DNA from: Oscillospiraceae bacterium
GTDB lineage: Bacteria; Bacillota; Clostridia; Oscillospirales; Ruminococcaceae
Direction of reading: 5' to 3'
Assembly (NCBI GenBank): GCA_900768245.1
Contig: CAAGCE010000146.1
Coordinates: 1 to 33,090 of the forward strand
Length of the DNA stretch: 33,090 nucleotides
Shown here: piece after piece, positions 1 to 8,447 of the stretch
Position numbering within the stretch: the first letter of the stretch is position 1
How the letters are laid out: every line of letters begins with the position of its first letter
The notes under the pieces: model-generated
Database searches by the model: none
What the model was told of the DNA's origin: nothing
What the model saw: only the letters and a program-made list of their open reading frames with translations
Position numbers and translations under genes: made by a program

Positions 1-420
1 TATAGAATCCGCCACTACAAGAAATGATGCATTAAACGTCAGCGCAGAATTATCGTTTATGAGCAACGAAACAAAAGTAATGGTTCAATCAGATAGCGCA
101 GCATACCATAATTAAGCTGCGTTCAAGGTGGGAATGGAAACCATTCCCCTACAAAATTATGCGGTATATCCAAGACGGCTTATTAAAAACAGCAATGTTT
201 AGCATAGTTTTGTTTGTTAATCCTTTGTATCTGTTGGTTTTGCTGTGGATTATAGATTTATAGTTTGCTTTGTTGCGGAATTTAATTCGCTTATGGCTCG
301 TTAAATTTCGCAAGGGTTACTTTTGTTTGGCTCATCGGGTTTTGTGCTATGCTGCGACCGCGGCGGACACCATTTTACAGCTTACAGCAAAACTTAATCA
401 GCCGCCCCAATAAAAATAAA
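1..420. repeat. Partial copy of dispersed repeat, cut by window edge
   Basis: No gene is supported here. Bases 1-212 match the reverse complement of 23257-23470 with only scattered mismatches and a 2-nt indel. Bases about 325-420 match the outer part of the same element at 23835-23935, in direct orientation. Inside lies a perfect hairpin, GGGAATGG (130-137), AAA, CCATTCCC (141-148). A second hairpin is formed by GGCGG near 362 and CCGCC near 405. The copy lacks the module containing the UNCG hairpin seen in the larger element. The match is already present at base 1, so the copy continues to the left of the window. Its right end lies just downstream of the stop codon of the minus-strand ATPase gene, where the GC-rich hairpin could act as a 3' end structure. 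Confidence 0.85.
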
Positions 421-437
421 TACACAGAAAGACTTTT

Positions 438-1199
438 TCACTGCACATCTTCCCTTTCAAACAGATATTGTCCGCATTCGCTTTTCATCAGCTTTACTCC
501 GAACACTTTTTCTATTACACCGCTTTCCGCTATCTCTTCGGGTGCTGAACTCATAAGTACCCTGCCCTCAGACATTACAAGCACCTTATCGGAATGGTAA
601 AGCGCTGCGTTTATATCGTGCATTACTGTTACTATGGTCTTTCCCTGCTCACGCAGCCGCTCCATCAAGTCGTAAAGCTCAAGCTGGTACTTTATATCAA
701 GATATGTTGCAGGCTCGTCGAGGATTATATACTCCGTATCCTGTGCAAGCCGCATTGCAATATGGACCTTCTGCTGCTGTCCGCCCGAAAGCTCGCCTAC
801 GTTTTTCTCGGCTATATCCTCTATCCCTACGGTTTTCATTGCGTTTTCTGCTATCTCCAAATCAGCTTTGCTGTAATGCCTTGGGTAGCCGAGATACGGA
901 AATCTTCCGTGCATTACCAGATTTTTCACCTTTATCGCTGACGCATTATTTATCTGCGGAAGATATGCGACAGCTGCTGCAAGCTCTTTGCTTTTATACT
1001 CGGATATGCTCTTTCCGTTTATTATCACATCTCCGCTCCAATGCTTTATAAGTCCTGCACAGCACTGCATAAGCGTACTTTTTCCGCTGCCGTTAGCTCC
1101 TATTACCGATATTATTTTTTTATTCTCAAATACTGCATTCACGTTATGCAGTATTTCTTTTTTTCCATAGCCTGCTGTAAGCTCTTTTATCTCAATCAC
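438..1199 (-). CDS. ABC transporter ATPase, FecE/BtuD type
   Basis: Cytoplasmic ATPase of a metal-chelate importer (siderophore, heme or cobalamin class); it powers the adjacent permease. The protein is 253 residues, usual for the family. Visible motifs are Walker A GANGSGKST (about 34-42), signature LSGGQQQK, Walker B YIILDEP and a later VMHDINAA switch region. I chose a GTG start at 1199 because GGAGG at 1208-1212 lies 8 nt upstream and a family-like VIEIKELTAGYG follows. A longer reading to 1250 adds only residues that run inside the permease gene. The start overlaps the permease stop by 8 nt (GTGATTGA), which suggests translational coupling. Family assignment is firm; the substrate is not readable. 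Confidence 0.9.
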   Translation of the reverse strand: MIEIKELTAGYGKKEILHNVNAVFENKKIISVIGANGSGKSTLMQCCAGLIKHWSGDVIINGKSISEYKSKELAAAVAYLPQINNASAIKVKNLVMHGRFPYLGYPRHYSKADLEIAENAMKTVGIEDIAEKNVGELSGGQQQKVHIAMRLAQDTEYIILDEPATYLDIKYQLELYDLMERLREQGKTIVTVMHDINAALYHSDKVLVMSEGRVLMSSAPEEIAESGVIEKVFGVKLMKSECGQYLFEREDVQ

Positions 1200-2187
1200 C
1201 GTGTCTGCCTCCGTTTCTGCGCACAAGAAGATAAAGGAAAAATGGCGCACCTATATACGATATGCATATTCCAAGTGGCAGCTCATAGGGTGCTGCCACA
1301 GTTCTTGAAATTATATCGCATATATTCAGAAATGCTCCTCCAAGAAGTGCGCATAGGGGTACTATTACACGCTTTTCAGATGTTCCCGCTATTTTTCCCG
1401 CAGCGTGAGGCACGATAAGTCCTACAAATCCTATAAGCCCCGAATAGCTTACTGCCGCTCCTGCAAGCAATGCAGCCAATGCAAGAAAAATAAAACGCAT
1501 AAGCGAGGTATTCATTCCAAGGCTTTTCGCTGTTTTATCCCCCAATGACAAAACGTCAAGATCGTGGCTTGTAAATATGACCAGGACTATCCCTGCCAAT
1601 ATGTATATCCACGCAGGAAAAAGCTTTGACAGGGTAAGTCCGCTGACGCTGCCCGATTTAAACGCATTGAAGCCTGTCAGCACTTCCGGATAAAAGGTCG
1701 TTACGGTATCCGCTGCGGCATTCATTATGCTTGCTACAGCAACACCCGAAAGCACAAGAGCCATTTTTGAAGCTCCTGCCTTTTTTGCTATAAAATACAC
1801 AAGCATTACCGCTGCAAGTGCTCCGATAAAGGCTGCTGTCGGGAGCAGAGCAGGCTTATCCGGCAGCATGGCAAGGCACAGTATCGTCATAAGACCTGCT
1901 CCCGCATTTACGCCTATGATATTCGGTGCTGCTATCGGGTTGCCCAGCACAGCCTGTATCACTGCTCCCGACACGGCAAGCGCAGCTCCTGCAAGCACCG
2001 TTCCAAGCACTCTCGGAAGGCGGACGTACAAAAATATTTTTTCACTTTTGGAAAGTCCGTCAGACATAAAATCCGAAACTATCCTGCCCGGTGTAAGGTC
2101 AACTGCACCGTAAATTATCCCGAAAAATGCTGACAGCACAAGAAGCACCGCTGCTGCCGCAAGGGACATTTTTTCACGCTTCGTCAT
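1192..2187 (-). CDS. FecCD-type ABC importer permease
   Basis: Integral membrane permease of the FecCD/BtuC family, 331 residues, as usual for these proteins. It is hydrophobic almost throughout and carries the family-like stretches DLTPGRI, RLPRVLGTVLAGAALAVSG and GLIGFVGLIVPHAAG. The start at 2187 (MTKREKMSLAAAAVL) is preferred over the longer frame to 2337, because the first 50 residues of that frame are polar, unlike the family and lie within the preceding gene. GGAG about 9 nt upstream supports 2187. It overlaps the binding-protein gene by 14 nt and the ATPase gene by 8 nt, so the three genes form one coupled operon read leftwards. Confidence 0.92.
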   Translation of the reverse strand: MTKREKMSLAAAAVLLVLSAFFGIIYGAVDLTPGRIVSDFMSDGLSKSEKIFLYVRLPRVLGTVLAGAALAVSGAVIQAVLGNPIAAPNIIGVNAGAGLMTILCLAMLPDKPALLPTAAFIGALAAVMLVYFIAKKAGASKMALVLSGVAVASIMNAAADTVTTFYPEVLTGFNAFKSGSVSGLTLSKLFPAWIYILAGIVLVIFTSHDLDVLSLGDKTAKSLGMNTSLMRFIFLALAALLAGAAVSYSGLIGFVGLIVPHAAGKIAGTSEKRVIVPLCALLGGAFLNICDIISRTVAAPYELPLGICISYIGAPFFLYLLVRRNGGRHGD

Positions 2188-3160
2188 CTGATATATACTC
2201 CAGCAATGTTTTGTAAGCCTCGTCCCATCTTGCGTTCGGCTTATAGTGGAAAAGCTGCTTTGAAAGAAATACGCATCTCCCCTCCTTAACGGCTGTAAGG
2301 TCGTTCCACGCAGGGTTTGAAGCCAGTATATCCTCATAGGACTTTATGGCTTTTTCCTCGTCAGATCCCATTGTTGTGATGAAAATAAAATCGGGATCCT
2401 GCTCAATTATTTTCTCAACGCTGAGATCTTCAAGCAGGGACGGTTCAAGATCCGCTATATTTACAAAATTCATATCTGAAAGCATTTTTCCCGTCATATT
2501 GTCGCTGTTTCTTGCCTTGACATTTGTTGAAAATGCTTTCATAAAAAGTACGGTCTTAGGCTCGCACTTCTGTGCTTCGGCAATATACCCTTCTATTTCA
2601 TTGCTCAAAGCTTCACCGTTTTTCTCATAGAGGTCTGTACGTCCTGTTATATCCGTACACACTTTCAGCATATCAAGATACTCATCAAAGCTTTCCACCT
2701 GAAAATATGCGTGGTTTATGCCGACACTGTCAAGTGTTTCATCAAATGTAATGTTCTCCTGCACATTGGAGGACAAAATAATAAAGTCCACATCATTTTC
2801 TATCAGCATTTCCAAGGACGGTGCTGACATTGAACCTATATTTAATGTATCTTCGGGCAATGTATAAAGCCTGCCGTCAAATGCGTCCTCTGTTGATGCA
2901 AATACAGTTCCTCCCGCAAGCTGCCATATATCGGCATAGCTGCCTGTGAAAACTGCTGTTCTTTCGGGTGAAGCCACCGTCACGCTCCTGCCCAGAGAAT
3001 CGGTAAAGGTCACGGGATTTTCCGCATTTTCCTGATGTGACAGAAATGACTCTTCCGCTGTTATATCCGAATTTTCCGCACCTTCTGCCCCGCAGCCTGC
3101 AAGCATCGCTGCTGTCATCATCGCTGCAGCCATAATTGCGGATATTTTCTTCATATTCAT
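2174..3160 (-). CDS. Substrate-binding lipoprotein of Fec/Btu-type importer
   Basis: Extracytoplasmic solute-binding lipoprotein that feeds the adjacent permease and ATPase; first gene of the leftward operon. It is 328 residues with a lipoprotein signal (MNMKK, then an Ala/Met-rich hydrophobic stretch, lipobox LAGC with Cys23). After a short acidic linker it shows the class III binding-protein pattern: VTFTDSLGRSVTVASPERTAVF, then NIGSMSAPSLEMLIENDVDFIILSS. AGAGGTG lies 6 nt before ATG 3160. Siderophore, heme and cobalamin binders share this fold, so the ligand cannot be named. It is not a sulfate-binding protein, although it lies back to back with the sulfate permease genes. Confidence 0.88.
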   Translation of the reverse strand: MNMKKISAIMAAAMMTAAMLAGCGAEGAENSDITAEESFLSHQENAENPVTFTDSLGRSVTVASPERTAVFTGSYADIWQLAGGTVFASTEDAFDGRLYTLPEDTLNIGSMSAPSLEMLIENDVDFIILSSNVQENITFDETLDSVGINHAYFQVESFDEYLDMLKVCTDITGRTDLYEKNGEALSNEIEGYIAEAQKCEPKTVLFMKAFSTNVKARNSDNMTGKMLSDMNFVNIADLEPSLLEDLSVEKIIEQDPDFIFITTMGSDEEKAIKSYEDILASNPAWNDLTAVKEGRCVFLSKQLFHYKPNARWDEAYKTLLEYISDDEA

Positions 3161-3199
3161 TTAAAACACCTCTGTAATCTGCATAAAATAACATTCTGA

Positions 3200-3228
3200 A
3201 TTTTATCACAAACGGCATTCAAAGTCAA
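3200..3228 (-). promoter_or_regulatory. Sigma-A-like promoter of the importer operon
   Basis: Read on the minus strand there is TTGACT (3223-3228), a 17-bp spacer and TAAAAT (3200-3205). The -10 lies about 40 bp upstream of ATG 3160. It faces away from the sulfur-island promoter at 3329-3360, about 100 bp off. Confidence 0.65.
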
Positions 3229-3328
3229 CCTTTACAAATGCCCCCAAAAGCTGTTTATGCAAATATACAACAATTCCTATGTATTTTGTAGTCTTTTATA
3301 CTTTTCCAACAAATCCTTGCATAAACTC

Positions 3329-3360
3329 TTGACAAAATGCGGTTACTGTTATATTATAAT
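3329..3360 (+). promoter_or_regulatory. Promoter of the sulfur island
   Basis: TTGACA occurs at 3329-3334, followed by a TA-rich stretch with overlapping -10 candidates: TATTAT at 3352-3357 (17-bp spacer) and TATAAT at 3355-3360 (20-bp spacer). It lies about 70 bp upstream of cysT and is the only strong promoter visible before the island. Confidence 0.7.
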
Positions 3361-3369
3361 ATCAATTCA

Positions 3370-3401
3370 GATTTAGTCTATATGTTTAATAGGATTTAGA
3401 C
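3370..3401 (+). promoter_or_regulatory. Candidate operator: GATTTAG direct repeats
   Basis: GATTTAG occurs at 3370-3376 and again at 3393-3399, 23 bp apart, just downstream of the promoter and before the cysT ribosome binding site. The outer bases also form GTCTA/TAGAC inverted ends. The position suits a repressor or activator site for sulfur control. I do not recognise a consensus such as CymR with confidence. Confidence 0.3.
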
Positions 3402-3430
3402 CAGCACCGCCGCAAAGGAGAGTTGCATTT

Positions 3431-4261
3431 ATGAAAAAAAGAACTAAAAGAGTAATCCCTCTTTTTGGATTATCAATGGGTGTGACCCTTACAATGCTCA
3501 GCATAGTTGTTCTTATACCGCTGGCAAGTCTTGTTGTCTATACGGCTAAATTAAGCTTCTCGGACATCATTCAGACCCTTACAAGAGAACGTGTTCTGGC
3601 AAGCTTTCGTGTAAGCTTTATTACGGCTTTCATTGCCTCGCTTATCAATGCTGTTATGGGCGTTATGATCGCTTGGGTGCTTGTCCGATATGATTTTCCT
3701 TTCAAAAGGCTCATTGACGGAATGATCGAACTTCCGTTTGCTCTTCCTACAGCCGTTGCGGGCATTGCGCTCACCTCCCTTATGTCGGACAACGGTCTTA
3801 TCGGCAGATTTTTCGCAAGGTTCGGGATAAAGATAGCCTACACAAAAATAGGCATAACCGTTGCTCTCGTTTTCATCGGCATACCTTTCGTTGTGAGAGC
3901 TGTTCAGCCTGTGCTTGAAAAGCTTGACCCTGTTTATGAGGAAGCCGCAAATGTAATGGGTGCGAGCCGCAGACGTATATTCAGACAGATAATTTTCCCC
4001 GAAATTTGTCCTGCCGCTTTTACCGGCTTCGGACTTGCTTTCGGAAGATGTCTCGGCGAATACGGCAGCGTGGTATTCATTGCGGGCAACAAGCCTTATG
4101 AAACAGAGATAACTCCACTTATCATAATGTCGGAGCTTCAGGAATTTGATTATCCAAGTGCCACAGCCATTGCTCTTGTAATGCTTGCCGCTGCATTTCT
4201 GATACTCTTTCTCGTAAACCTTATCCAAATAAGAAACACTGAAATTTCACGGGGCGGTTAA
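3431..4261 (+). CDS. cysT: Sulfate ABC transporter permease CysT (CysU)
   Basis: One of two membrane permeases of the sulfate/thiosulfate importer. It has 276 residues with about six membrane segments and the inner-membrane EAA loop EEAANVMGASRRRIFRQIIFP, which docks the ATPase. Stretches such as ELPFALPTAVAGIAL and GRCLGEYGSVVFIAGN are typical of CysT/CysU. AAAGGAGA lies about 10 nt before the ATG. It is the first gene of the island, followed by cysW and cysA. No periplasmic sulfate-binding protein gene precedes or follows it. Confidence 0.93.
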   Translation: MKKRTKRVIPLFGLSMGVTLTMLSIVVLIPLASLVVYTAKLSFSDIIQTLTRERVLASFRVSFITAFIASLINAVMGVMIAWVLVRYDFPFKRLIDGMIELPFALPTAVAGIALTSLMSDNGLIGRFFARFGIKIAYTKIGITVALVFIGIPFVVRAVQPVLEKLDPVYEEAANVMGASRRRIFRQIIFPEICPAAFTGFGLAFGRCLGEYGSVVFIAGNKPYETEITPLIIMSELQEFDYPSATAIALVMLAAAFLILFLVNLIQIRNTEISRGG

Positions 4262-4278
4262 AGGATGTGCAGATAAAT

Positions 4279-5103
4279 ATGAATCAACAGACAAAAAGCT
4301 CAGAAGCAGTTAAATATCTTCTTATCGGCATAACGGTCGTGTTTCTTTTCGTAATGCTTGTTCTGCCCCTTGCTGTTGTTGCGGCTGAGGCGTTAAGGAA
4401 CGGGTTTACGGCATACAAAAATGCCATTACCGACAAATACACTCTCAAAGCTGTGGGACTTACGCTTGAAGCGTCGTTCTTTGCGGTGGTCATAAACACG
4501 ATATTCGGCATTTTTGCGGCGTGGACAGTCACAAAATTCAATTTCAGAGGCAAAAAGCTGCTGACTACGCTTATCGATGTTCCAGTTACCGTTTCACCGG
4601 TTATTGCAGGTCTTATATTCATTCTTACATTCGGCAGGCAAAGCCCCCTTTATCCTTATCTTGAAGCCGCAAACATAAAAATAGTTTTTGCTGTTCCGGG
4701 AATAATCCTTGCCACAGTTTTCGTTACCTTCCCTTTCATTTCACGGGAGATAATCCCTGTGCTTGAAGCTGAGGGTACTGACGAGGAAGAGGCTGCCGCT
4801 CTTATGGGTGCAAACGCATTCACCATTTTCACTAAGGTAACATTCCCGCATATCAAATGGGCATTCCTTTACGGCGTTGTTCTTTGTGCGGCGAGGGCTA
4901 TGGGTGAGTTCGGTGCCGTATCTGTTCTTTCGGGACATCTGAGAGGTCTTACCAACACTCTTCCACTTCACGTTGAGATACTTTTCAACGAGTTTCAGTA
5001 TGTATCGGCTTTTGCGGTATCTTCAATACTTGTTATGATGGCTGTCGTTATCCTTATACTGCGCAGCGTTGTTGAATATATCGGAAAAAAAGAAACCAAA
5101 TAA
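4279..5103 (+). CDS. cysW: Sulfate ABC transporter permease CysW
   Basis: Second membrane permease of the sulfate importer and partner of CysT. It is about 274 residues with six predicted membrane segments, an EAA loop (EEEAAALMGANAFTIFTKVTFP) and ARAMGEFGAVSVLSGH, typical of CysW. The start is uncertain: GTG 4267 lies on top of the AAAGGA ribosome binding site (4260-4265), so ATG 4279 (MNQQTKSSE) is preferred. It begins 17 nt after the cysT stop and is followed 21 nt later by cysA. Confidence 0.92.
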   Translation: MNQQTKSSEAVKYLLIGITVVFLFVMLVLPLAVVAAEALRNGFTAYKNAITDKYTLKAVGLTLEASFFAVVINTIFGIFAAWTVTKFNFRGKKLLTTLIDVPVTVSPVIAGLIFILTFGRQSPLYPYLEAANIKIVFAVPGIILATVFVTFPFISREIIPVLEAEGTDEEEAAALMGANAFTIFTKVTFPHIKWAFLYGVVLCAARAMGEFGAVSVLSGHLRGLTNTLPLHVEILFNEFQYVSAFAVSSILVMMAVVILILRSVVEYIGKKETK

Positions 5104-5124
5104 TTTTTCGGGACGGTCATTTTT

Positions 5125-6183
5125 ATGTATGTTGAGCTTAAAAATATAAATAAAAGCTACGGCGATTACAAGGCTTCGGACAATGTGAGCTTCGGTATTG
5201 AAAAGGGAAAGCTTGTGGGTCTGCTCGGTCCAAGCGGTTCGGGAAAGACTACAATACTCCGAATGCTTGCAGGTCTTGAAACTCCTGACAGCGGTGAGAT
5301 TATCATTGACGGCAAGGTAGTCAATGACGTTCCTGCCAGCAAGAGAGGCATAGGTTTCGTTTTTCAGAGCTATGCACTTTTCAGGTATATGACGGTTTAT
5401 GACAACATTGCTTTCGGACTTCGTGTCCGGAAGGCTGATAAAAAATATATTGATGAACGTGTTCGTGAGCTTGTGGAGCTTATCGGTCTTAAAGGACTTG
5501 AAAAAAGATACCCTGCACAGCTTTCGGGCGGTCAGCGTCAGCGTGTTGCATTTGCAAGAGCACTTGCTCCGAATCCGCAGCTTCTTCTTCTGGACGAACC
5601 TTTTGCCGCTATTGATGCAAAGGTCAGGCAGGAGCTTCGCACATGGCTCAAGGATATGATAACAAAGCTTGGCGTTACAAGCATTTTCGTTACTCACGAT
5701 CAGGACGAGGCTGTTGAAGTCGCTGACGAAATAATCATCACAAACAAAGGCAGGATAGAACAGTCAGGCACTCCTCTTGAAATATACAGAAAGCCTGCAA
5801 CACCATTTACCGCCGAATTTTTCGGACAGGCACTTTTCCTTGACAATTACACCAAATTCCACACCTTTGAAGAGATCACGGGAGCTGAAAAGGCTATTGT
5901 ACGTCCCGAATTTGTAAGTATGTCAAAGCATAACGAATTTATGAAGTACAAAAACTCCGCTTCTCACGGCATCGTTGAACGTGTCGCTTTCCGAGGCGAC
6001 CACATTGAAGTTGCGGTACGCTCACATAATTCAGTCATAATCGCAAAGAGAGGTCTTGACGAGGCTTCAATTGAAGTAGGTGAAGAAGTCCTCATCTTCC
6101 TTTACAGGCTCATTGTCACCGAGGGAAACAATGTTCACATTCTTGAAAACAAGGCTCTTGCCGAGGATTACATCATCATCTGA
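5125..6183 (+). CDS. cysA: Sulfate ABC transporter ATPase CysA
   Basis: ATPase that drives CysTW. It has 352 residues, close to the usual length of CysA. Walker A is GPSGSGKTT near residue 32, the signature is LSGGQRQRVAFARALA, Walker B is LLLLDEPFAAID and the switch histidine is in FVTHDQDEA. Residues from about 235 form the C-terminal TOBE-like regulatory domain typical of CysA, PotA and MalK relatives. The ribosome binding site is modest (GGACGG). Molybdate or thiosulfate are formal alternatives, but the neighbouring cysDN and aprAB genes point to sulfate. Confidence 0.93.
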   Translation: MYVELKNINKSYGDYKASDNVSFGIEKGKLVGLLGPSGSGKTTILRMLAGLETPDSGEIIIDGKVVNDVPASKRGIGFVFQSYALFRYMTVYDNIAFGLRVRKADKKYIDERVRELVELIGLKGLEKRYPAQLSGGQRQRVAFARALAPNPQLLLLDEPFAAIDAKVRQELRTWLKDMITKLGVTSIFVTHDQDEAVEVADEIIITNKGRIEQSGTPLEIYRKPATPFTAEFFGQALFLDNYTKFHTFEEITGAEKAIVRPEFVSMSKHNEFMKYKNSASHGIVERVAFRGDHIEVAVRSHNSVIIAKRGLDEASIEVGEEVLIFLYRLIVTEGNNVHILENKALAEDYIII

Positions 6184-6311
6184 ATAATGGACATAAAATT
6201 AATATTATGTTTATTACATTACATAGAAAATTTATAGGTTATGAATTACAATTGTAGCGGAACATCTTTCTTTTTGCCGCTGTAATATGTATTCCGAAAG
6301 GGGAAATTGGA
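6184..6311 (+). promoter_or_regulatory. Leader before metY with a hairpin
   Basis: This is the largest gap inside the island (128 nt). ATTGTAGCGG (6251-6260) pairs with CCGCTGTAAT (6277-6286), giving 10 pairs of which two are G-U, around a 16-nt T-rich loop. No T tract follows the stem, so it is not an ordinary terminator. It could be a processing or control element separating the transporter genes from the assimilation genes. The metY ribosome binding site is AAAGGGG near 6297-6303. No known riboswitch was recognised. Confidence 0.35.
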
Positions 6312-7538
6312 ATGAAGTTCAATACTAAGCTTCTCCACAGCGGTGCGTCAGCCTATAATGGAACAGGTGCTACGATACCTCCCATTTATCAGGTCAGCGC
6401 TTTCGGTCAGGATACGGCTGAACAGCTTGAAAAAGTATTTAACAACCGTGCTGCGGGATACGCTTACACAAGAATAAGCAACCCTACTGTTGCTGCCTTT
6501 GAACAGAAAGTCGCTGCTGTTGAGAACGGAATCGGTGCTGTTGCCTGTTCATCGGGAATGGCTGCGGTAGCAATGTCACTTATGAACATTCTTGAATCGG
6601 GAGATGAGATAATCGTCGGTGCAGGTCTTTTCGGCGGCACTATCGATCTTTTCAACGACCTCAGGGCTTACGGCATTGTTACTCACTTTATAAAAAAGGT
6701 AACGGCGGAAGAGATCGAACCTCTTATCAATAAAAATACCAAGGCTGTTTATGCTGAGCTTATCGGAAACCCAGGTCTTGATATTGTTGATATAAAAAAG
6801 GTATCAGAGCTTGTTCACAGTCACTCCATTCCTCTTATAATCGACAGCACAACGGCTACTCCTTATCTTATAAAGCCTTTTGACTACGGTGCCGATATTG
6901 TTGTTCACTCCTCATCAAAATATATAAACGGCGGAGGAAATTCAATAAGCGGAATTATCGTTGACAGCGGCAATTTCAAGTGGGATGTTTCAAGATACAA
7001 TGGACTTGCCCAATATGCAAAGTTCGGTAAATTTTCTTACATTGCCAAGCTCAGAAACGGTCTTTGGAGAAACGTCGGAGCCTGTCTTGCACCAATGAAC
7101 GCTTTTATGACCATTGTCGGATTTGAAACTATGGGACTGCGTATGGAACGCTGCTGCGACAATGCTCTTAAGCTTGCTGAATATTTTGAAACGGAAGATA
7201 AAATTTCGGTAAACTACCCTGCCCTTCCTTCAAATCCTTATTACAATCTCTGCAAGGAACAGCTCGGCGGAAAAGGCGGTGCTATCGTTACCATAAGAGC
7301 AGGCAGCAAGGAAAAGGCTTTCAAGCTTGTGAACGCTCTTAAATATGCGACTATTGCTACCAACATCGGCGATGTGAGAACTCTTGTTATTCATGCGGCA
7401 AGCACCATTTACACTCATTCAAGTGAGGAACAGAAAGCAAATGCGGGTGTTTTTGATGACACGATAAGAATAAGCGTCGGCATTGAGGACGCTGAGGATC
7501 TTATTGAGGATTTCAGACAGGCTATCGCTCAGATATAA
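6312..7538 (+). CDS. metY: O-acetylhomoserine sulfhydrylase (MetY family)
   Basis: PLP enzyme of the Cys/Met-metabolism family, 408 residues. It replaces the acetyl group of O-acetyl-homoserine with sulfur to give homocysteine. Visible signs are YTRISNPTVAAFE, CSSGMAAVAMSL, the PLP-lysine region SSSKYINGGG (Lys203) and the C-terminal RISVGIEDAEDLIEDF. Free sulfide is the usual donor for MetY. Because it is co-transcribed with hcyS, hcyF and hcyD, the protein-bound thiocarboxylate of HcyS is the likely donor here, as known from Wolinella succinogenes. Cystathionine gamma-synthase is a related alternative, but the context favours sulfhydrylase. Confidence 0.92.
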   Translation: MKFNTKLLHSGASAYNGTGATIPPIYQVSAFGQDTAEQLEKVFNNRAAGYAYTRISNPTVAAFEQKVAAVENGIGAVACSSGMAAVAMSLMNILESGDEIIVGAGLFGGTIDLFNDLRAYGIVTHFIKKVTAEEIEPLINKNTKAVYAELIGNPGLDIVDIKKVSELVHSHSIPLIIDSTTATPYLIKPFDYGADIVVHSSSKYINGGGNSISGIIVDSGNFKWDVSRYNGLAQYAKFGKFSYIAKLRNGLWRNVGACLAPMNAFMTIVGFETMGLRMERCCDNALKLAEYFETEDKISVNYPALPSNPYYNLCKEQLGGKGGAIVTIRAGSKEKAFKLVNALKYATIATNIGDVRTLVIHAASTIYTHSSEEQKANAGVFDDTIRISVGIEDAEDLIEDFRQAIAQI

Positions 7539-7586
7539 ACTGCGTAAAGGCTTCTCTGCACAAATAACAAATCGGAGGAATTTAAA

Positions 7587-8447
7587 ATGGCTGTTGATTA
7601 TGCTACACTAAAAAAAGGCGGATTTATGAGACAGAAGCAGAAAAATAATTTTTCTCTTCGTCTGAGAGTTGTCGGAGGAAATCTTTCCGCTGTTCAGCTT
7701 GCAAAAATTGCTGAGGTCGCTGAAAAATACGGTGACGGTCACGTTCACCTTACTTCACGCCAGAGTGTTGAAATACCTTTTATAAAGCTTGATGATATTG
7801 ATGAAGTAAAGAATATGCTTGCTGAGGGCGGCGTTGAACCCGGCGTATGCGGTCCGAGAGTAAGAACCGTTACTGCCTGTCAGGGTATGGCTGTCTGCCC
7901 AAGCGGATGCATTGATACATATGCTCTTGCAAAGGAACTCGATGACAGATATTTCGCAAGAGAACTTCCGCATAAATTCAAATTCGGCATTACGGGCTGT
8001 CAGAACAACTGCCTTAAAACCGAGGAAAACGACCTTGGTATCAAGGGCGGTATGAAAGTAAAGTGGAAACAGGACGCTTGTATCGGCTGCGGCGTCTGCG
8101 AAAAAGCCTGCCGCAGAGATGCTATAACCATTAACGACGGTGTTGTTTCCGTTGATGAAGCAAAGTGCAATTTCTGCGGAAGATGCGTTAAAGCCTGTCC
8201 AACCGAAGCCTGGGATACTGTAAACGGATATATCGTTTCTTTCGGCGGTCTTTTCGGAAACACTATCAACACAGGCGAAACAATTATCCCTTTTATCGAG
8301 GATCACGACAAGCTTATGGAAATATGCGACGCTGCTATCCAGTTCTTTGATGACAATGCAAAGCCGGGCGAGCGTTTCAAATTCACCATAGACCGTGTGG
8401 GACAGGAAAAATTCAAAGAAAAAATTCTGGAGGTTTACAATGGCTGA
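7587..8447 (+). CDS. Small siroheme sulfite reductase with fused 2[4Fe-4S] ferredoxin
   Basis: Likely reduces sulfite to sulfide by six electrons. The 286-residue protein has a nitrite/sulfite reductase half domain (about 20-90) and the siroheme/[4Fe-4S] ligand pattern CX5C (Cys98, Cys104) and CX3C (Cys138, Cys142). A C-terminal ferredoxin domain carries two clusters (Cys165, 168, 171, 175 and Cys194, 197, 200, 204). It is far smaller than CysI and resembles the low-molecular-weight assimilatory and Asr/Fsr-type enzymes. GGAGG precedes ATG 7587. It overlaps the TusA-like gene by 8 nt. Nitrite reduction is a formal alternative, but every neighbour concerns sulfur. Confidence 0.88.
   Translation: MAVDYATLKKGGFMRQKQKNNFSLRLRVVGGNLSAVQLAKIAEVAEKYGDGHVHLTSRQSVEIPFIKLDDIDEVKNMLAEGGVEPGVCGPRVRTVTACQGMAVCPSGCIDTYALAKELDDRYFARELPHKFKFGITGCQNNCLKTEENDLGIKGGMKVKWKQDACIGCGVCEKACRRDAITINDGVVSVDEAKCNFCGRCVKACPTEAWDTVNGYIVSFGGLFGNTINTGETIIPFIEDHDKLMEICDAAIQFFDDNAKPGERFKFTIDRVGQEKFKEKILEVYNG

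Noticed and set aside
3551..4228. A 225-codon minus-strand open frame
   Set aside because: It lies fully inside cysT on the other strand, with no recognisable domain; it is a composition shadow. Similar shadows occur opposite aprA, hcyF and the sulfite reductase.
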